Assembly (NCBI RefSeq): GCF_000154705.2
Contig: NZ_CM002917.1
Coordinates: 4,181,319-4,245,318 of the forward strand
Length of the DNA: 64,000 bases
Direction of reading: 5' to 3'
Origin: Hoeflea phototrophica DFL-43
GTDB lineage: Bacteria > Pseudomonadota > Alphaproteobacteria > Rhizobiales > Rhizobiaceae
Shown: piece by piece, positions 15,901-25,678 of the stretch
How positions within the stretch are numbered: the first letter of the stretch is position 1
Layout of the letters: each line of letters opens with the position of its first letter
Program-made: the position numbers and the translations under genes
The notes under the pieces: generated by a model
The model's database searches: none
Told to the model about the DNA's origin: nothing
Seen by the model: the letters and a program-made list of their open reading frames with translations, nothing else

Positions 15901-18900
15901 TCAGGTGTAAACCACCAGCAGATCCTTCGCATCGATCTGGTCGCCGGTCTTCACCAGTACTTCCGAGAGCACACCGTCACGCTCGGCATGGATCGCCGTT
16001 TCCATCTTCATGGCTTCGATCGACACCAGCACATCTCCAGCCTTGATGTTCTGACCGGGCGCGACCGCGACCGTCGACACCACGCCCGGCATCGGGGCTG
16101 CAACATGAGCCTCATTGCCGGCTTCGGCTTTTCGCCGTGCCGCTGCACCGGATGCACCATGCGCGCGGTCGGGGACCTTGACCCGGCGCGGCTGACCATT
16201 GAGTTCGAAGAACACGGTCACCATGCCCTTGTCGTCTGGCTCGCTTTCGGCAAGATTCTGGAGCACCAGCGTCTTGCCTTTCTCGATCTCGATGAACAAC
16301 TCTCCGCCCACCGGAAGGCCATAGAAATAGGCCGGCGTCGGCAGCATGCTGACCGGGCCATAGGTTTCGATCGCCAGGGCAAAATCGGTAAACACCTTGG
16401 GATACATCAGATAGGACGCAAACTCGTTTTCACTTATCGGGCGCTCGAGCTTGGCCTCGATCTCTGCGCGCTCGGCATCCAGGTCAGCATCGGGCAGCAG
16501 CGATCCCGGCCGCGCGGTATAGGACGCCTCTCCCTTCAGCACCTTGTCTTGCAAGCCTTCGGGCCATCCCGCGGGCGGCTGGCCGAGATCACCGCGCATC
16601 ATCGAAACCACGGACTCGGGGAACGACACATCCTTTGATGGGTTTTCGACATCAGCCACGCTGAGATCCTGACTCACCATCATAAGCGCCATGTCACCAA
16701 CCACCTTGGATGACGGTGTCACCTTGACGATATCGCCGAACATCTGGTTGGCGTCGGCATAGGCCTGAGCCACTTCGTGCCAGCGGGTTTCAAGCCCCAG
16801 CGAGCGCGCCTGCTCCTTCAGATTTGTGAACTGGCCACCGGGCATCTCGTGCAGATAGACCTCGGACGCCGGGCCCTTGAGATCACTCTCGAACGCAGCA
16901 TACTGGTTGCGCACGGATTCCCAGTAGAAAGAGATCCGCCGGATCCATTCCGGATCGAGACCAGGGTCACGCTCATGTCCCTTGAGCGCTTCGACAATCG
17001 AACCGAGGCATGGCTGCGAGGTGTTGCCGGAAAGCGCGTCCATTGCTGCATCCACCGCATCCACGCCGCTGTCGACCGCAGCCAGAACGGTTGCGGCTGA
17101 AATGCCCGAAGTGTCATGGGTGTGGAAATGGATCGGCAAATCGGTGGCTTCACGCAACGCCGTAAACAACTGCCGTGCTGCCGCAGGCTTGAGCAGCCCG
17201 GCCATGTCCTTGAGTGCAATGATATGCGCGCCAGCCTTCTGGAGCTCTTCGGCCAGTCCAACATAATATTTGAGATCATATTTCGGCCGTGCCGAATTCA
17301 TGATGTCGCCGGTGTAGCAGATCGTCGCTTCGCAGAGCTTGTCCTCGGCGCATACCGCATCCATGGACACCCGCATGTTGTCGACCCAGTTGAGGCAGTC
17401 GAACACCCGGAACAGGTCAATCCCGCCCCGCGCCGCCTGGCGGACGAAATGCTTGACCACATTGTCCGGGTAGTTCTTGTAGCCAACCCCGTTGGCGCCG
17501 CGCAGCAACATCTGCAAAAGCAGGTTCGGAGCGCCCTGGCGCACAAGCTCAAGCCGCTCCCACGGATCCTCGGTGAGGAACCGCATCGACACATCAAAGG
17601 TCGCCCCACCCCAGCATTCCAGCGACAGAAGGTTGGGCAGCGCACGTGCGTAAGTACCCGCGATGGCCGCAATGTCATGGGTCCGCATCCGGGTCGCCAG
17701 CAGCGATTGGTGCCCATCGCGCATGGTGGTATCGGTCATCAACACCCGGGTCTCGGCACGCATCCAGTCGGCAAAGCCATTGGGTCCAAGCTCATCAAGC
17801 AACTGCCGGGTTCCATCTGCCACCGGCGCATCCACATGCGGCACCCGTGGTGACGCTGCATCCGCCGCCGGAAGTGGACGGCCCTTGGTTTCGGGATGAC
17901 CATTGACCGTCACATCGGCAACATAGGTGAGAAGTTTGGTGGCACGATCCTGGCGCTTGACCTGTTCGAACAGCTCCGGTGTCGTGTCGATGAACCGGGT
18001 CGTGTAGGAATTGTCGCGGAAACTTGGATGGCCGATGATCGCCTCGAGAAACGTCAGGTTGGTCGCCACACCCCTGATCCGGAACTCGCGCAGCGCCCGG
18101 TCCATGCGCCGGATGGTTTCCTCCGGCGTCGGCGCCCATGCGGTGACCTTCTCGAGCAGCGGATCGTAAAACCGTGTGATGACGGCACCGGAATAGGCGG
18201 TCCCGCCATCAAGCCGGATGCCGAAACCGGTGGCGCCGCGATAGGCGGTGATTCGGCCGTAGTCTGGAATGAAGTTCTGCTCAGGGTCTTCCGTGGTGAT
18301 CCGGCACTGCAGGGCATGGCCGTTGAGATGGATATCCTGCTGCGCGGGAACACCTGATTCCGGCGTGCCTATCACGGCCCCCTCAAGCAGATGAATCTGC
18401 GCCTTGACGATGTCGATGCCGGTCACTTCCTCAGTGACGGTGTGCTCGACCTGAATGCGTGGATTGACCTCGATGAAGTAGAAGGCGCCGGTATCGATAT
18501 CCATCAGATACTCGACGGTTCCCGCGCCAACATAACCGGTGGCATTGGCAATCTTCAGCGAATATGCAGCAAGCTCCTGGCGCTGGGCCTCGGTAAGATA
18601 GGGCGCTGGCGCACGTTCCACAACCTTCTGATTGCGGCGCTGAACCGAGCAGTCACGCTCGAACAGATGTACGGCGTTGCCATGGGTGTCGCCGAGAATC
18701 TGACTTTCGACATGACGGGCACGCTCCACCAGCTTTTCGAGATAAACCTCGTCCTTGCCGAAAGCGGCCATCGCCTCGCGCTTCGCCTCGGTAACCTCTC
18801 GGACCAGGTCCTTCGGATCACGAATCGCCCGCATGCCGCGGCCGCCGCCGCCCCAGGAGGCCTTGAGCATGATCGGATAACCGATCTCTTCAGCCATGCG

Positions 18901-19359
18901 CGCCACTTCATCCATGTCGTCGGGCAGCGGTTCGGTTGCCGGCACCACCGGCACCCCGATTTCAATGGCGAGGGTGCGCGCCGCAACCTTGTTGCCAAGC
19001 CGGCGCATGGTGTCCGGTCGGGGACCAATGAACACGATGCCATTCTCGGCACAGGCATCGGCGAATTCCGGGCTTTCAGACAACAGTCCATAGCCGGGAT
19101 GGATCGCATCTGCACCGGAGAGTTTGGCAACCCGGATCACTTCATCGATCGAAAGGTAGCTTTCAATGGGTCCCAGATCGCGCTCCAGATGCGGCCCGCG
19201 GCCAACCTGATAGGACTCGTCAGCCTTGAACCTGTGCAGCGCAAGCTTGTCCTCTTCAGCCCAGATTGCAACGGTTTTCAGCCCCAATTCATTGGCTGCC
19301 CGGAAAACCCGGATTGCAATTTCTGAACGGTTGGCAACAAGAATCTTCGAAATCGGCAC
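15901..19359 (-). CDS. pyc: Pyruvate carboxylase (biotin-dependent)
   Basis: This 1152-residue single-chain enzyme makes oxaloacetate from pyruvate, bicarbonate and ATP, refilling the TCA cycle. Biotin carboxylase is at residues 1-~460 (ATP-grasp, SWGGGGRGMR), the carboxyltransferase in the middle with the metal site HFHTHDTSG, and the biotin carrier domain at the end with EAMKM (Lys1118). The GTG at 19359 is chosen because GGGGAG stands 9 bases before it and rhizobial enzymes begin (M)PISKILVANRSEIA; an ATG eight codons upstream is less likely. A TTGCAGTGCAA palindrome 74 bases upstream hints at control by PhaR/AniA. Confidence 0.96.
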   Translation of the reverse strand: MPISKILVANRSEIAIRVFRAANELGLKTVAIWAEEDKLALHRFKADESYQVGRGPHLERDLGPIESYLSIDEVIRVAKLSGADAIHPGYGLLSESPEFADACAENGIVFIGPRPDTMRRLGNKVAARTLAIEIGVPVVPATEPLPDDMDEVARMAEEIGYPIMLKASWGGGGRGMRAIRDPKDLVREVTEAKREAMAAFGKDEVYLEKLVERARHVESQILGDTHGNAVHLFERDCSVQRRNQKVVERAPAPYLTEAQRQELAAYSLKIANATGYVGAGTVEYLMDIDTGAFYFIEVNPRIQVEHTVTEEVTGIDIVKAQIHLLEGAVIGTPESGVPAQQDIHLNGHALQCRITTEDPEQNFIPDYGRITAYRGATGFGIRLDGGTAYSGAVITRFYDPLLEKVTAWAPTPEETIRRMDRALREFRIRGVATNLTFLEAIIGHPSFRDNSYTTRFIDTTPELFEQVKRQDRATKLLTYVADVTVNGHPETKGRPLPAADAASPRVPHVDAPVADGTRQLLDELGPNGFADWMRAETRVLMTDTTMRDGHQSLLATRMRTHDIAAIAGTYARALPNLLSLECWGGATFDVSMRFLTEDPWERLELVRQGAPNLLLQMLLRGANGVGYKNYPDNVVKHFVRQAARGGIDLFRVFDCLNWVDNMRVSMDAVCAEDKLCEATICYTGDIMNSARPKYDLKYYVGLAEELQKAGAHIIALKDMAGLLKPAAARQLFTALREATDLPIHFHTHDTSGISAATVLAAVDSGVDAVDAAMDALSGNTSQPCLGSIVEALKGHERDPGLDPEWIRRISFYWESVRNQYAAFESDLKGPASEVYLHEMPGGQFTNLKEQARSLGLETRWHEVAQAYADANQMFGDIVKVTPSSKVVGDMALMMVSQDLSVADVENPSKDVSFPESVVSMMRGDLGQPPAGWPEGLQDKVLKGEASYTARPGSLLPDADLDAERAEIEAKLERPISENEFASYLMYPKVFTDFALAIETYGPVSMLPTPAYFYGLPVGGELFIEIEKGKTLVLQNLAESEPDDKGMVTVFFELNGQPRRVKVPDRAHGASGAAARRKAEAGNEAHVAAPMPGVVSTVAVAPGQNIKAGDVLVSIEAMKMETAIHAERDGVLSEVLVKTGDQIDAKDLLVVYT

Positions 19360-19432
19360 AGACTGGCTCCCCAATAGACACAATCACACCGGGACGCATT
19401 ATCCCCGCGGCCAATCCATAGCGCCTGTTTTG

Positions 19433-19443
19433 TTGCAGTGCAA
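19433..19443. promoter_or_regulatory. TTGCA-N-TGCAA palindrome upstream of pyc
   Basis: TTGCAGTGCAA lies 74-84 bases upstream of the pyc start, within an A/T-rich stretch. It matches the sites at 5150 and before phaR, and fits the TGC/GCA dyad type bound by PhaR. Confidence 0.5.
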
Positions 19444-19456
19444 ATAAGGGGAGCGA

Positions 19457-20200
19457 TCAGGAAATCAGACCCAGCCTGAAAGCAATCGCAACCACATGGT
19501 GGCGATTCTTGGCATGCAGCTTTTCCTGAATTCCGTTCATGTACCAATCCACGGTATGCGCCGAGAGGCCAAGCGCCGTCCCCATCTCGTTCGAAGTCAT
19601 GCCGCAGCCCAGATATTCGAGTGTTTGCATCTCGCGCTTGGTCATCTGCATCGTCACCGGCCGGTTGAGCCGTTCATGGGCCGCCGGATCAAGCAACTCC
19701 ACCAATTCCCAGAACGCTTTCTTGGCCAGCGCGTCCATCATTGCCATTTCAGAGCGCAACAGCTCCACATACCCGCCGGCAATGGTCAGATATCCGACCA
19801 GGCCACGGCGCCCATGAACCGGAAAAACGTAGCCGTCCTCAAGCCCGAAACGCCGGGCATCGGCCATCATCCGCTCCATGCGCTTGTAATGGGGATCCTC
19901 CTGATAGGCCTCCATTGGCTCGCGCCAGCGGAAACCGCCCTGTGAGTGACCCAGATAGCGAAGAGTCGGGTCAATCGTGGCATATTTGCGTTTCGCATAG
20001 AGTTCAGGCCAATCGCTTGGCCATTGCTCGGCAAGGATCATATCAACCGCGCCACTCTCCGGGCCGGCCTGCCGCACAAGCTTGAAGAAGTCAAAACCCA
20101 AACCAGCGACAACTTTTGACAAGCGCTCGCGCATGGTTGCAGCACCTTCGGACGGATCCTTTTCCCAGTCGAGAAACCGCACAACCGCACTCATATCCAT
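19457..20200 (-). CDS. LuxR-family regulator with autoinducer-binding domain (orphan)
   Basis: This 247-residue regulator has an acyl-homoserine-lactone-type ligand domain (about residues 20-165) and a C-terminal LuxR HTH (TKREMQTLEYLG, LSAHTVDWYMNGIQEKL). Conserved ligand-site residues are visible: W and Y in WPELYAKRKYATIDP, the DP pair, and W in FRWREP. No luxI-type synthase gene is in the window, so it is a LuxR solo here. The ATG at 20200 is preferred over an upstream GTG. It lies between pyc and the dehydrogenase cluster and is separated from the latter by a strong terminator. Targets are unknown. Confidence 0.88.
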   Translation of the reverse strand: MDMSAVVRFLDWEKDPSEGAATMRERLSKVVAGLGFDFFKLVRQAGPESGAVDMILAEQWPSDWPELYAKRKYATIDPTLRYLGHSQGGFRWREPMEAYQEDPHYKRMERMMADARRFGLEDGYVFPVHGRRGLVGYLTIAGGYVELLRSEMAMMDALAKKAFWELVELLDPAAHERLNRPVTMQMTKREMQTLEYLGCGMTSNEMGTALGLSAHTVDWYMNGIQEKLHAKNRHHVVAIAFRLGLIS

Positions 20201-20375
20201 GATGCTCTCCGAAGGGGTTCGACAGAGTCGCGAATCCCCAAAACCCACTGATTTTCACCAGTCAAAACACGTTCCAAAACGCTTTGTAACCCGAAATCTT
20301 GCAATCAGAACAACCTTTCATTGTATATTTGCAAAGGGATCGCGCTGGAACCAGCGTGTTTCAAGACATACAAAA

Positions 20376-20405
20376 ATGCGGGCCCGCTGATCAGCGGGCC
20401 CGCAT
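20376..20405 (-). terminator. Strong terminator of the catabolic operon
   Basis: A perfect palindrome with 15-base arms (ATGCGGGCCCGCTGA and its complement) is followed on the minus strand by TTTTTG. It lies 27 bases past the alcohol dehydrogenase stop. Confidence 0.85.
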
Positions 20406-20432
20406 CCTTCATGCCTTCTTGTGCTAGCAGAT

Positions 20433-21578
20433 TTAGATGCAAGCCTCGAAAAGCGCCTTGGTGTTCTCGGTTGTCAAAGTCACCGGATTACCACCAGCGC
20501 TGGGATCCTCCAGCGCCATCGCAGTCATCTCGTCGATCCGGTCACGTCCGACACCCAGCGCGGAAAGCTTGTCGGGAACCCCGAGATCGGCACGCAGCTT
20601 GAGAGCGAAGTCGTAGAAGCCGTCAAACCCGCCGGAGATTCCCATGTAGTCTGCAGCACGGGCGATGCGGTCTTCGATGGCCGGCCGGTTCATCATCAGC
20701 ACCGGCGGCATCACCACGGCATTGGTCATGCCATGATGAGTGTTGTAGATGGCGCCGATCGGATGCGACAGCGCGTGAATGGCGCCAAGCCCCTTCTGGA
20801 ACGCAACCGCGCCCATCGCCGCAGCACTCATCATGTCCGCGCGGGCGGAAATGTTCGTTCCATCGGCAACAACCAGCGGCAGGTTCTCCTTGACCAGCCG
20901 CATGCCCTCAAGCGCGATGCCCTGGCTCATCGGATGATAGAACGGAGATGAATAGGCCTCCAGGCAATGGGCAAAGGCATCCATGCCGGTGCCGACCGTG
21001 ATCATCTTCGGCATGCCGACAGTCAGTTCAGGGTCGCAGATCGTCACCGATGGCAAAAGCTTTGGATGGAAGATGATCTTTTTGACATGCGTGGCGGAGT
21101 TGGTAAGCACCCCCGCCCGTCCCACTTCGGACCCCGTGCCGGCTGTCGTCGGCACTGCGATGATTGGCGCAATCATGTCTGCATTGGCACGGGTCCACCA
21201 GTCGCCGATATCCTCAAAATCCCACACCGGACGGGTTTGACCGGCCTGAAACGCAACCAGCTTGCCCAGATCAAGCCCTGAGCCGCCGCCAAAGGCGATC
21301 ACGCCGTCATGGCCGCCACTTTTGAAGACCTTCACGCCGGCCTCAAGGTTTTGCTCGTTCGGGTTGGGGTCAACCTCGCTGAATATGGCGCGGCCAAGAC
21401 CGGCAGCCTCGAGCAGATCAAGTACCTGTGTGGTGATCGGCAGGGATGCCAGCCCGCGATCGGTGACCAGCAATGGCTTCTTGATGCCGGCGGCCTCACA
21501 GGCTTCAGCGAGCTCCGAGATGCGCCCTGCGCCAAAACGGATTGCGGTGGGATAAGACCAATTGGCGCTCGGGCTCAT
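20433..21578 (-). CDS. Iron-containing alcohol dehydrogenase
   Basis: This 381-residue group III alcohol dehydrogenase oxidises an alcohol to an aldehyde with NAD(P). GGGSGLD marks the cofactor site, and metal ligands are in DAFAHCLEAY and HALSHPIGAIYNTHHG. The ATG at 21578 overlaps the aldehyde dehydrogenase stop as ATGA, so the two enzymes are translationally coupled and likely act in sequence. In this cluster the substrate could be a gamma-glutamylated amino alcohol, but that is inference. Confidence 0.9.
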   Translation of the reverse strand: MSPSANWSYPTAIRFGAGRISELAEACEAAGIKKPLLVTDRGLASLPITTQVLDLLEAAGLGRAIFSEVDPNPNEQNLEAGVKVFKSGGHDGVIAFGGGSGLDLGKLVAFQAGQTRPVWDFEDIGDWWTRANADMIAPIIAVPTTAGTGSEVGRAGVLTNSATHVKKIIFHPKLLPSVTICDPELTVGMPKMITVGTGMDAFAHCLEAYSSPFYHPMSQGIALEGMRLVKENLPLVVADGTNISARADMMSAAAMGAVAFQKGLGAIHALSHPIGAIYNTHHGMTNAVVMPPVLMMNRPAIEDRIARAADYMGISGGFDGFYDFALKLRADLGVPDKLSALGVGRDRIDEMTAMALEDPSAGGNPVTLTTENTKALFEACI

Positions 21579-22963
21579 GCAGATGTCTTTCTCAGATGGT
21601 AGGATTTGGGACGGGTGAGATTGTGAAAGCCGATTTCCGACAGCGAGCCGCCACGGCCGGTGGCCTTGCAACCGGTCCAGCACAGGGCCGGGTCGAGATA
21701 GTCGGCGCGGTTCATGAACACAGTGCCGGTTTCAATCTCGGCGCCGAGGCGGGCTGCCCGCTCGACATCATTGGTCCAGAGCGAGGCCGTCAGTCCGAAC
21801 TGGCAATCATTCATCAGGCGCAGCGCTTCCTCGTCACTGTCGACCGGCATGATACCGACCACAGGGCCGAAGCTTTCGTCGCGCATCACCCGCATGTCAT
21901 GGGTTACATCGACAAGCACCTGCGGCATCAGATAGGCGCCGCCATCATCGGCCGGGAACAGCGCCGGATCGATCAGGCCGCGGGCGCCCTGCGCCAACGC
22001 TTCCGATGTCTGCGCCCGAACTTCAGCCGCGAAGCGCACATTGGCCATCGGGCCGATGGTGGTGTCGGGATCGAGCGGGTTGCCAAGCTTAAGGCCGGAG
22101 GCGACCCAGGCCGCGGCCTTTTCGACAAAGGCATCATAGAGCGGGCGGGCGACATAGAGCCGCTCAATGCCGCAGCAGCATTGCCCGGCATTGAACATCG
22201 CGCCGTCCATCAGGACATCCACGGCCCAATCGAGATCGGCGTCTTCCATCACATAACCCGGATCCTTGCCCCCAAGTTCAAGACCCAATCCGGTGAAGGT
22301 GCCGGCGGCCGCACGCTCGATGGCCTTGCCGCCACCGACAGAGCCCGTGAAATTGACGAAATTGAAGCTTCCCGCCGAAATCAGCTTTTCGGTGCCCTGA
22401 TGGTCCAGAAACAGATTGATGAACACATCTTCCGGCACGCCCGCCTCATGGAAGGCGCGAACCATCCGCTCACCCACCAGCAGTGTCTGCGTCGCATGCT
22501 TGAGCACCACGGTGTTTCCGGCAATCAGCGCCGGAGCAACGGTGTTGATCGCGGTCATGTAGGGGTAGTTCCACGGCGCAATCACGAACACCACGCCATG
22601 CGCCTCGCGCACGATCCGGCGTTCGAACTGCGCCGAAGTCTCGATCTCGACCGGGGCCAGCGCCCGCGCGGCAATTTCGGCCATGTAGTGAGTGCGCTCA
22701 TTGACGCCACCAAACTCGCCGCCATAGCGCACCGGACGGCCCATCATCCAGGCCAGTTCCGGCACCACCTCGTCCTGCATTTCATTGAGCCGGGCGACAC
22801 CGGCACGGACCAAGGCTATGCGCTCTTCAAGCGGACGCCGGGCCCAGTCCTTCTGCGCCTTGCGCGAGCGCGCAACTGCCGCTTCGGCCGCTTCAAGCGC
22901 CATCACCGGACGTTCGGCATAGACCGAACCGTCGACCGGCGAAATCAGTTTCAAACTGCTCAT
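21575..22963 (-). CDS. NAD(P)-dependent aldehyde dehydrogenase
   Basis: This 462-residue enzyme oxidises an aldehyde to an acid. The general base Glu is in LGLELGGKDPG and the nucleophile Cys in FNAGQCCCGIERL; the NAD site shows PWNYPY. Length and motifs resemble the PuuC/succinate-semialdehyde-type dehydrogenases. It lies between the glutamine-synthetase-like ligase and the coupled alcohol dehydrogenase. The product may be a gamma-glutamyl amino acid, judged from the neighbours. Confidence 0.92.
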   Translation of the reverse strand: MSSLKLISPVDGSVYAERPVMALEAAEAAVARSRKAQKDWARRPLEERIALVRAGVARLNEMQDEVVPELAWMMGRPVRYGGEFGGVNERTHYMAEIAARALAPVEIETSAQFERRIVREAHGVVFVIAPWNYPYMTAINTVAPALIAGNTVVLKHATQTLLVGERMVRAFHEAGVPEDVFINLFLDHQGTEKLISAGSFNFVNFTGSVGGGKAIERAAAGTFTGLGLELGGKDPGYVMEDADLDWAVDVLMDGAMFNAGQCCCGIERLYVARPLYDAFVEKAAAWVASGLKLGNPLDPDTTIGPMANVRFAAEVRAQTSEALAQGARGLIDPALFPADDGGAYLMPQVLVDVTHDMRVMRDESFGPVVGIMPVDSDEEALRLMNDCQFGLTASLWTNDVERAARLGAEIETGTVFMNRADYLDPALCWTGCKATGRGGSLSEIGFHNLTRPKSYHLRKTSA

Positions 22964-23038
22964 TGTCTTGTCTCCTTCTGGCAGCCCCTGTGTGCTTGCG
23001 GAGTGCCAGCCATTACTCTTGTCTTTGGGGTTTCGCGC

Positions 23039-24403
23039 TCAGGCCCGCTCGAAACCACGGGCGATTTCCCAATCGGTCACCGCCTTGTCGAATTCTTCCT
23101 GCTCCCATTCGGCGCAGCGCACATAATGATCAACCACCGCGTCGCCCATGGCTTCCCGCAGCATCTTCGAGCCGCGCAGGGTTTCCGTCGCAGCCCTGAG
23201 CGTGGAGGGAATGTGCTTGGCATCCGCATGTTCATAGATGTCGCCACCGGTCGGCGGCGCCAGCTCCAGCTTGTCCTCGATGCCCTTGATGCCAGCAGCC
23301 AGCAGCGCTGCCTGCGCGAGATATGGGTTCATGTCGGAACCACCAATGCGGCACTCGACGCGAACGGCCTTGGTGCCCTCACCACAAAGACGGAAACCTG
23401 CTGTGCGGTTGTCGACAGACCAGACCGTCCGCGTCGGCGCAAAACTGCCCTTCATAAAGCGCTTGTAGCTGTTCACATAGGGAGCCAGGAAACAGGTATA
23501 TTCGGACGCGTATTCGATCAGTCCCGCCAGGAAATGGCGCATCAGCGTCGACATGCCGTACTCGCCGTTCTCATCCCGGAAAGCCGGGGTGGAGCCGCTC
23601 CACAGCGACATGTGCACATGCGACGACGAGCCAACCTTCTTGGGATTCCATTTTGGCAGGAAGGTTACAGCGCGGCCATTGGCCCAGGCGATTTCCTTGA
23701 CCGCATGCTTGGCAATTGTGTGATGGTCAGCGCAATCAAGCGCTTCAGCATAACGGATGTTGAGCTCTTCCTGCCCGGTCTCGGCCTCACCCTTGGTGTT
23801 TTCCACCGGGATCCCGGCCGCGAAGAGATGGTTGCGCACCGGGCGCATGATGCCCTCCTCCTTGGTTGTCTGCAGGATATGGTAGTCCTCATTGTAGGAG
23901 CTGATCGGCGTCAATTCGCGATACCCCGAAAGGGCGAGATCACGGAAACTCTGCTCGAACAGGAAGAACTCCAGTTCGGTCGCCATCATCGCCGTATATC
24001 CAAGCGCCTTGAGCCGCGCGATCTGGACCTTCAGGATCTGCCGTGGCGACTGCGCAACCGGCTCATGGGTATGGTGGTCGAGGAGATCGCACAGCACCAT
24101 TGCGGTTCCCTCGAGCCAGGGCACGCGCCGCATGGTGGAGAGGTCGGGCTTCATCACATAATCGCCGTAACCCGCCTGCCAGCTGGTCGTCGCGTAGCCG
24201 TCCGGGGTCGCCATTTCGAGGTCGGTGGCAAGCATGTAGTTGCAGCAATGAGTTTCCTCATGGCTTGAATCGATGAAGTTCTGAACGTGGAAACGCTTGC
24301 CCATGATGCGGCCCTGCATATCCACGCAGCACACCAGCACGGTATCGATGTCGCCGGAGCCCGCGGCGGATTTCAGCGCGTCAAAGGAGAGGTTTCCAGC
24401 CAT
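23039..24403 (-). CDS. Glutamine synthetase family ligase (gamma-glutamyl-amine synthetase type)
   Basis: This 454-residue protein has the GS fold but the pattern of PuuA/GlnA3-type ligases, which join glutamate to an amine with ATP. The glutamate/ATP region shows WNPKKVGSSSHVHMSLW and the ATP/metal region NRTAGFRLCGEGTKAVRVECRIGG. It lacks the Tyr adenylylation segment of GSI. The ATG at 24403 (MAGNLSF) is preferred over an upstream start. It lies in a TRAP transporter/dehydrogenase cluster, so it likely activates the imported amine; the substrate is not determined by the sequence. Confidence 0.87.
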   Translation of the reverse strand: MAGNLSFDALKSAAGSGDIDTVLVCCVDMQGRIMGKRFHVQNFIDSSHEETHCCNYMLATDLEMATPDGYATTSWQAGYGDYVMKPDLSTMRRVPWLEGTAMVLCDLLDHHTHEPVAQSPRQILKVQIARLKALGYTAMMATELEFFLFEQSFRDLALSGYRELTPISSYNEDYHILQTTKEEGIMRPVRNHLFAAGIPVENTKGEAETGQEELNIRYAEALDCADHHTIAKHAVKEIAWANGRAVTFLPKWNPKKVGSSSHVHMSLWSGSTPAFRDENGEYGMSTLMRHFLAGLIEYASEYTCFLAPYVNSYKRFMKGSFAPTRTVWSVDNRTAGFRLCGEGTKAVRVECRIGGSDMNPYLAQAALLAAGIKGIEDKLELAPPTGGDIYEHADAKHIPSTLRAATETLRGSKMLREAMGDAVVDHYVRCAEWEQEEFDKAVTDWEIARGFERA

Positions 24404-24534
24404 GGTATCTGATCCCGGTAATCGAAGACCCCATGATCCGTTCAACCGCTTTGGTTGCTGCGGTCATGGGTGTGTTCCAAAAGTGACAGCGGACAACTGA
24501 CGCAATCGCCAATTTGAGCGCGCTGTAGCGGCAA

Positions 24535-24563
24535 ACCGCCCCCCGGACAAGCCGGGAGGCGGT
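24535..24563 (-). terminator. Hairpin between dctP and the ligase gene
   Basis: ACCGCC and GGCGGT plus an inner CCCGG/CCGGG form a 12-position stem (one mismatch) with a 5-base loop, 21 bases after the dctP stop. TTT follows. It probably sets the 3' end of the dctP message and lowers expression of the enzymes downstream. Confidence 0.6.
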
Positions 24564-24583
24564 GATTTCAAACGTCGGCGCAA

Positions 24584-25636
24584 TCAGCTTTCGCCGTACG
24601 GGAAACCCGCGGCATTGATGACGCTGTTGTATTCCTTGAAGATCGAGATGACCTTTGCCTTGGTTTCGCTTTCCGCGGCAATCTCCTCCCAGAACACCTT
24701 GGCGGCGTCCTCGACCTGCTTCCAGTCGGAGGCCGGAACCGAACGCAGCTCCAGCTTGTCGCCGGTGGCGCGCAGCTTGGCTTCGCCGCCCCAGTACCAC
24801 TGGTTGCGGAACGTGTGGGTTGCTTCCATGCAGGAGATGTAGAGCTGCTTGAGATGCTCCGGCAGCGCGTTCCACTTTTCCTCATTGGCAAACCAGGAGC
24901 CGATCCAGGCGCCGGAGATGTTGTTGGTCAGGAAGTAGTCGGTCACATCGGCCCAGCCGACGGTGTAGTCCTCGGTGATCCCGGACCAGGACATGCCGTC
25001 GAGTTCGCCGGTCTGCACCGCAACTTCGGCATCCTCGTAAGGGATCGACACCGGCACCACGCCGAACTGGGTCAGGAAGCGGCCAGCGGTCGGGAAGGTG
25101 TAGAGCCGCAGGCCGTCGAGATCGGCCACACTGGTGATTTCCTTCTTGGTGTTGAAGTTGCACGGATCCTGGCCGGCAGCCGAAAGCCAGACCACGCCCG
25201 TCCCGGAATAGGCTTCGCGCCAGATGTCAGCCAGCCCGTACTGCTGGAACAGCACCGGCACATCAAGGATCGAGCGGGTGGCGAACGGGAAGTAACCGCC
25301 AAACAGACCCACTTCCACCGGCGACGCCATCGAATCATCGTCCGAATGCACCGCATCGATGGTGCCTGCCTGCATTGCGCGGAACAACTCGCCGGTTGGA
25401 ACGATCTGGTCGGCAAAGAACAGTTCGATCACCATCTCGCCATTGGCGGCCTTGTTGAAGGCATCGACGAAGGGCTGTGTCACAAACTGGCCAAGCGTCG
25501 CGCCGGCATAGGTTTGCATGCGCCAGCGGATCGGCTCCTGGGCAATCGCAGGCGGAGCAGCGAGGGCGGTTCCGGCTGCAGCGCCGGCTGCAACGCCGGC
25601 CTTGGTGAGAAATTGACGCCTTTTGATAATGCTCAT
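24584..25636 (-). CDS. dctP: TRAP transporter substrate-binding protein DctP
   Basis: This 350-residue periplasmic protein has a twin-arginine-type signal (IKRRQFLTKAG, cleavage near AIAQE, residue ~33), so it may be exported folded. The DctP fold is supported by conserved blocks such as GLRLYTFPTAGRFLTQFG and GMSWSGITEDY. It captures a small organic acid or a related molecule and hands it to DctQM. The size and the motif VGLFGGYFPFATRS fit the larger, DctP/alpha-keto-acid-binding TRAP proteins. The cluster suggests an amine-derived substrate, but this is not shown. Confidence 0.9.
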   Translation of the reverse strand: MSIIKRRQFLTKAGVAAGAAAGTALAAPPAIAQEPIRWRMQTYAGATLGQFVTQPFVDAFNKAANGEMVIELFFADQIVPTGELFRAMQAGTIDAVHSDDDSMASPVEVGLFGGYFPFATRSILDVPVLFQQYGLADIWREAYSGTGVVWLSAAGQDPCNFNTKKEITSVADLDGLRLYTFPTAGRFLTQFGVVPVSIPYEDAEVAVQTGELDGMSWSGITEDYTVGWADVTDYFLTNNISGAWIGSWFANEEKWNALPEHLKQLYISCMEATHTFRNQWYWGGEAKLRATGDKLELRSVPASDWKQVEDAAKVFWEEIAAESETKAKVISIFKEYNSVINAAGFPYGES

Positions 25637-25678
25637 GCTGTTCTCCTTTTTGGATGTGCTTCTTCAGATCTGCTCATT

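Noticed and set aside
21542..24268. A 908-codon open frame on the plus strand
   Set aside because: It is antisense to the aldehyde dehydrogenase and GS-like genes, which carry clear catalytic motifs. Long antisense frames are usual in GC-rich DNA, and its His/Arg-rich translation matches nothing.
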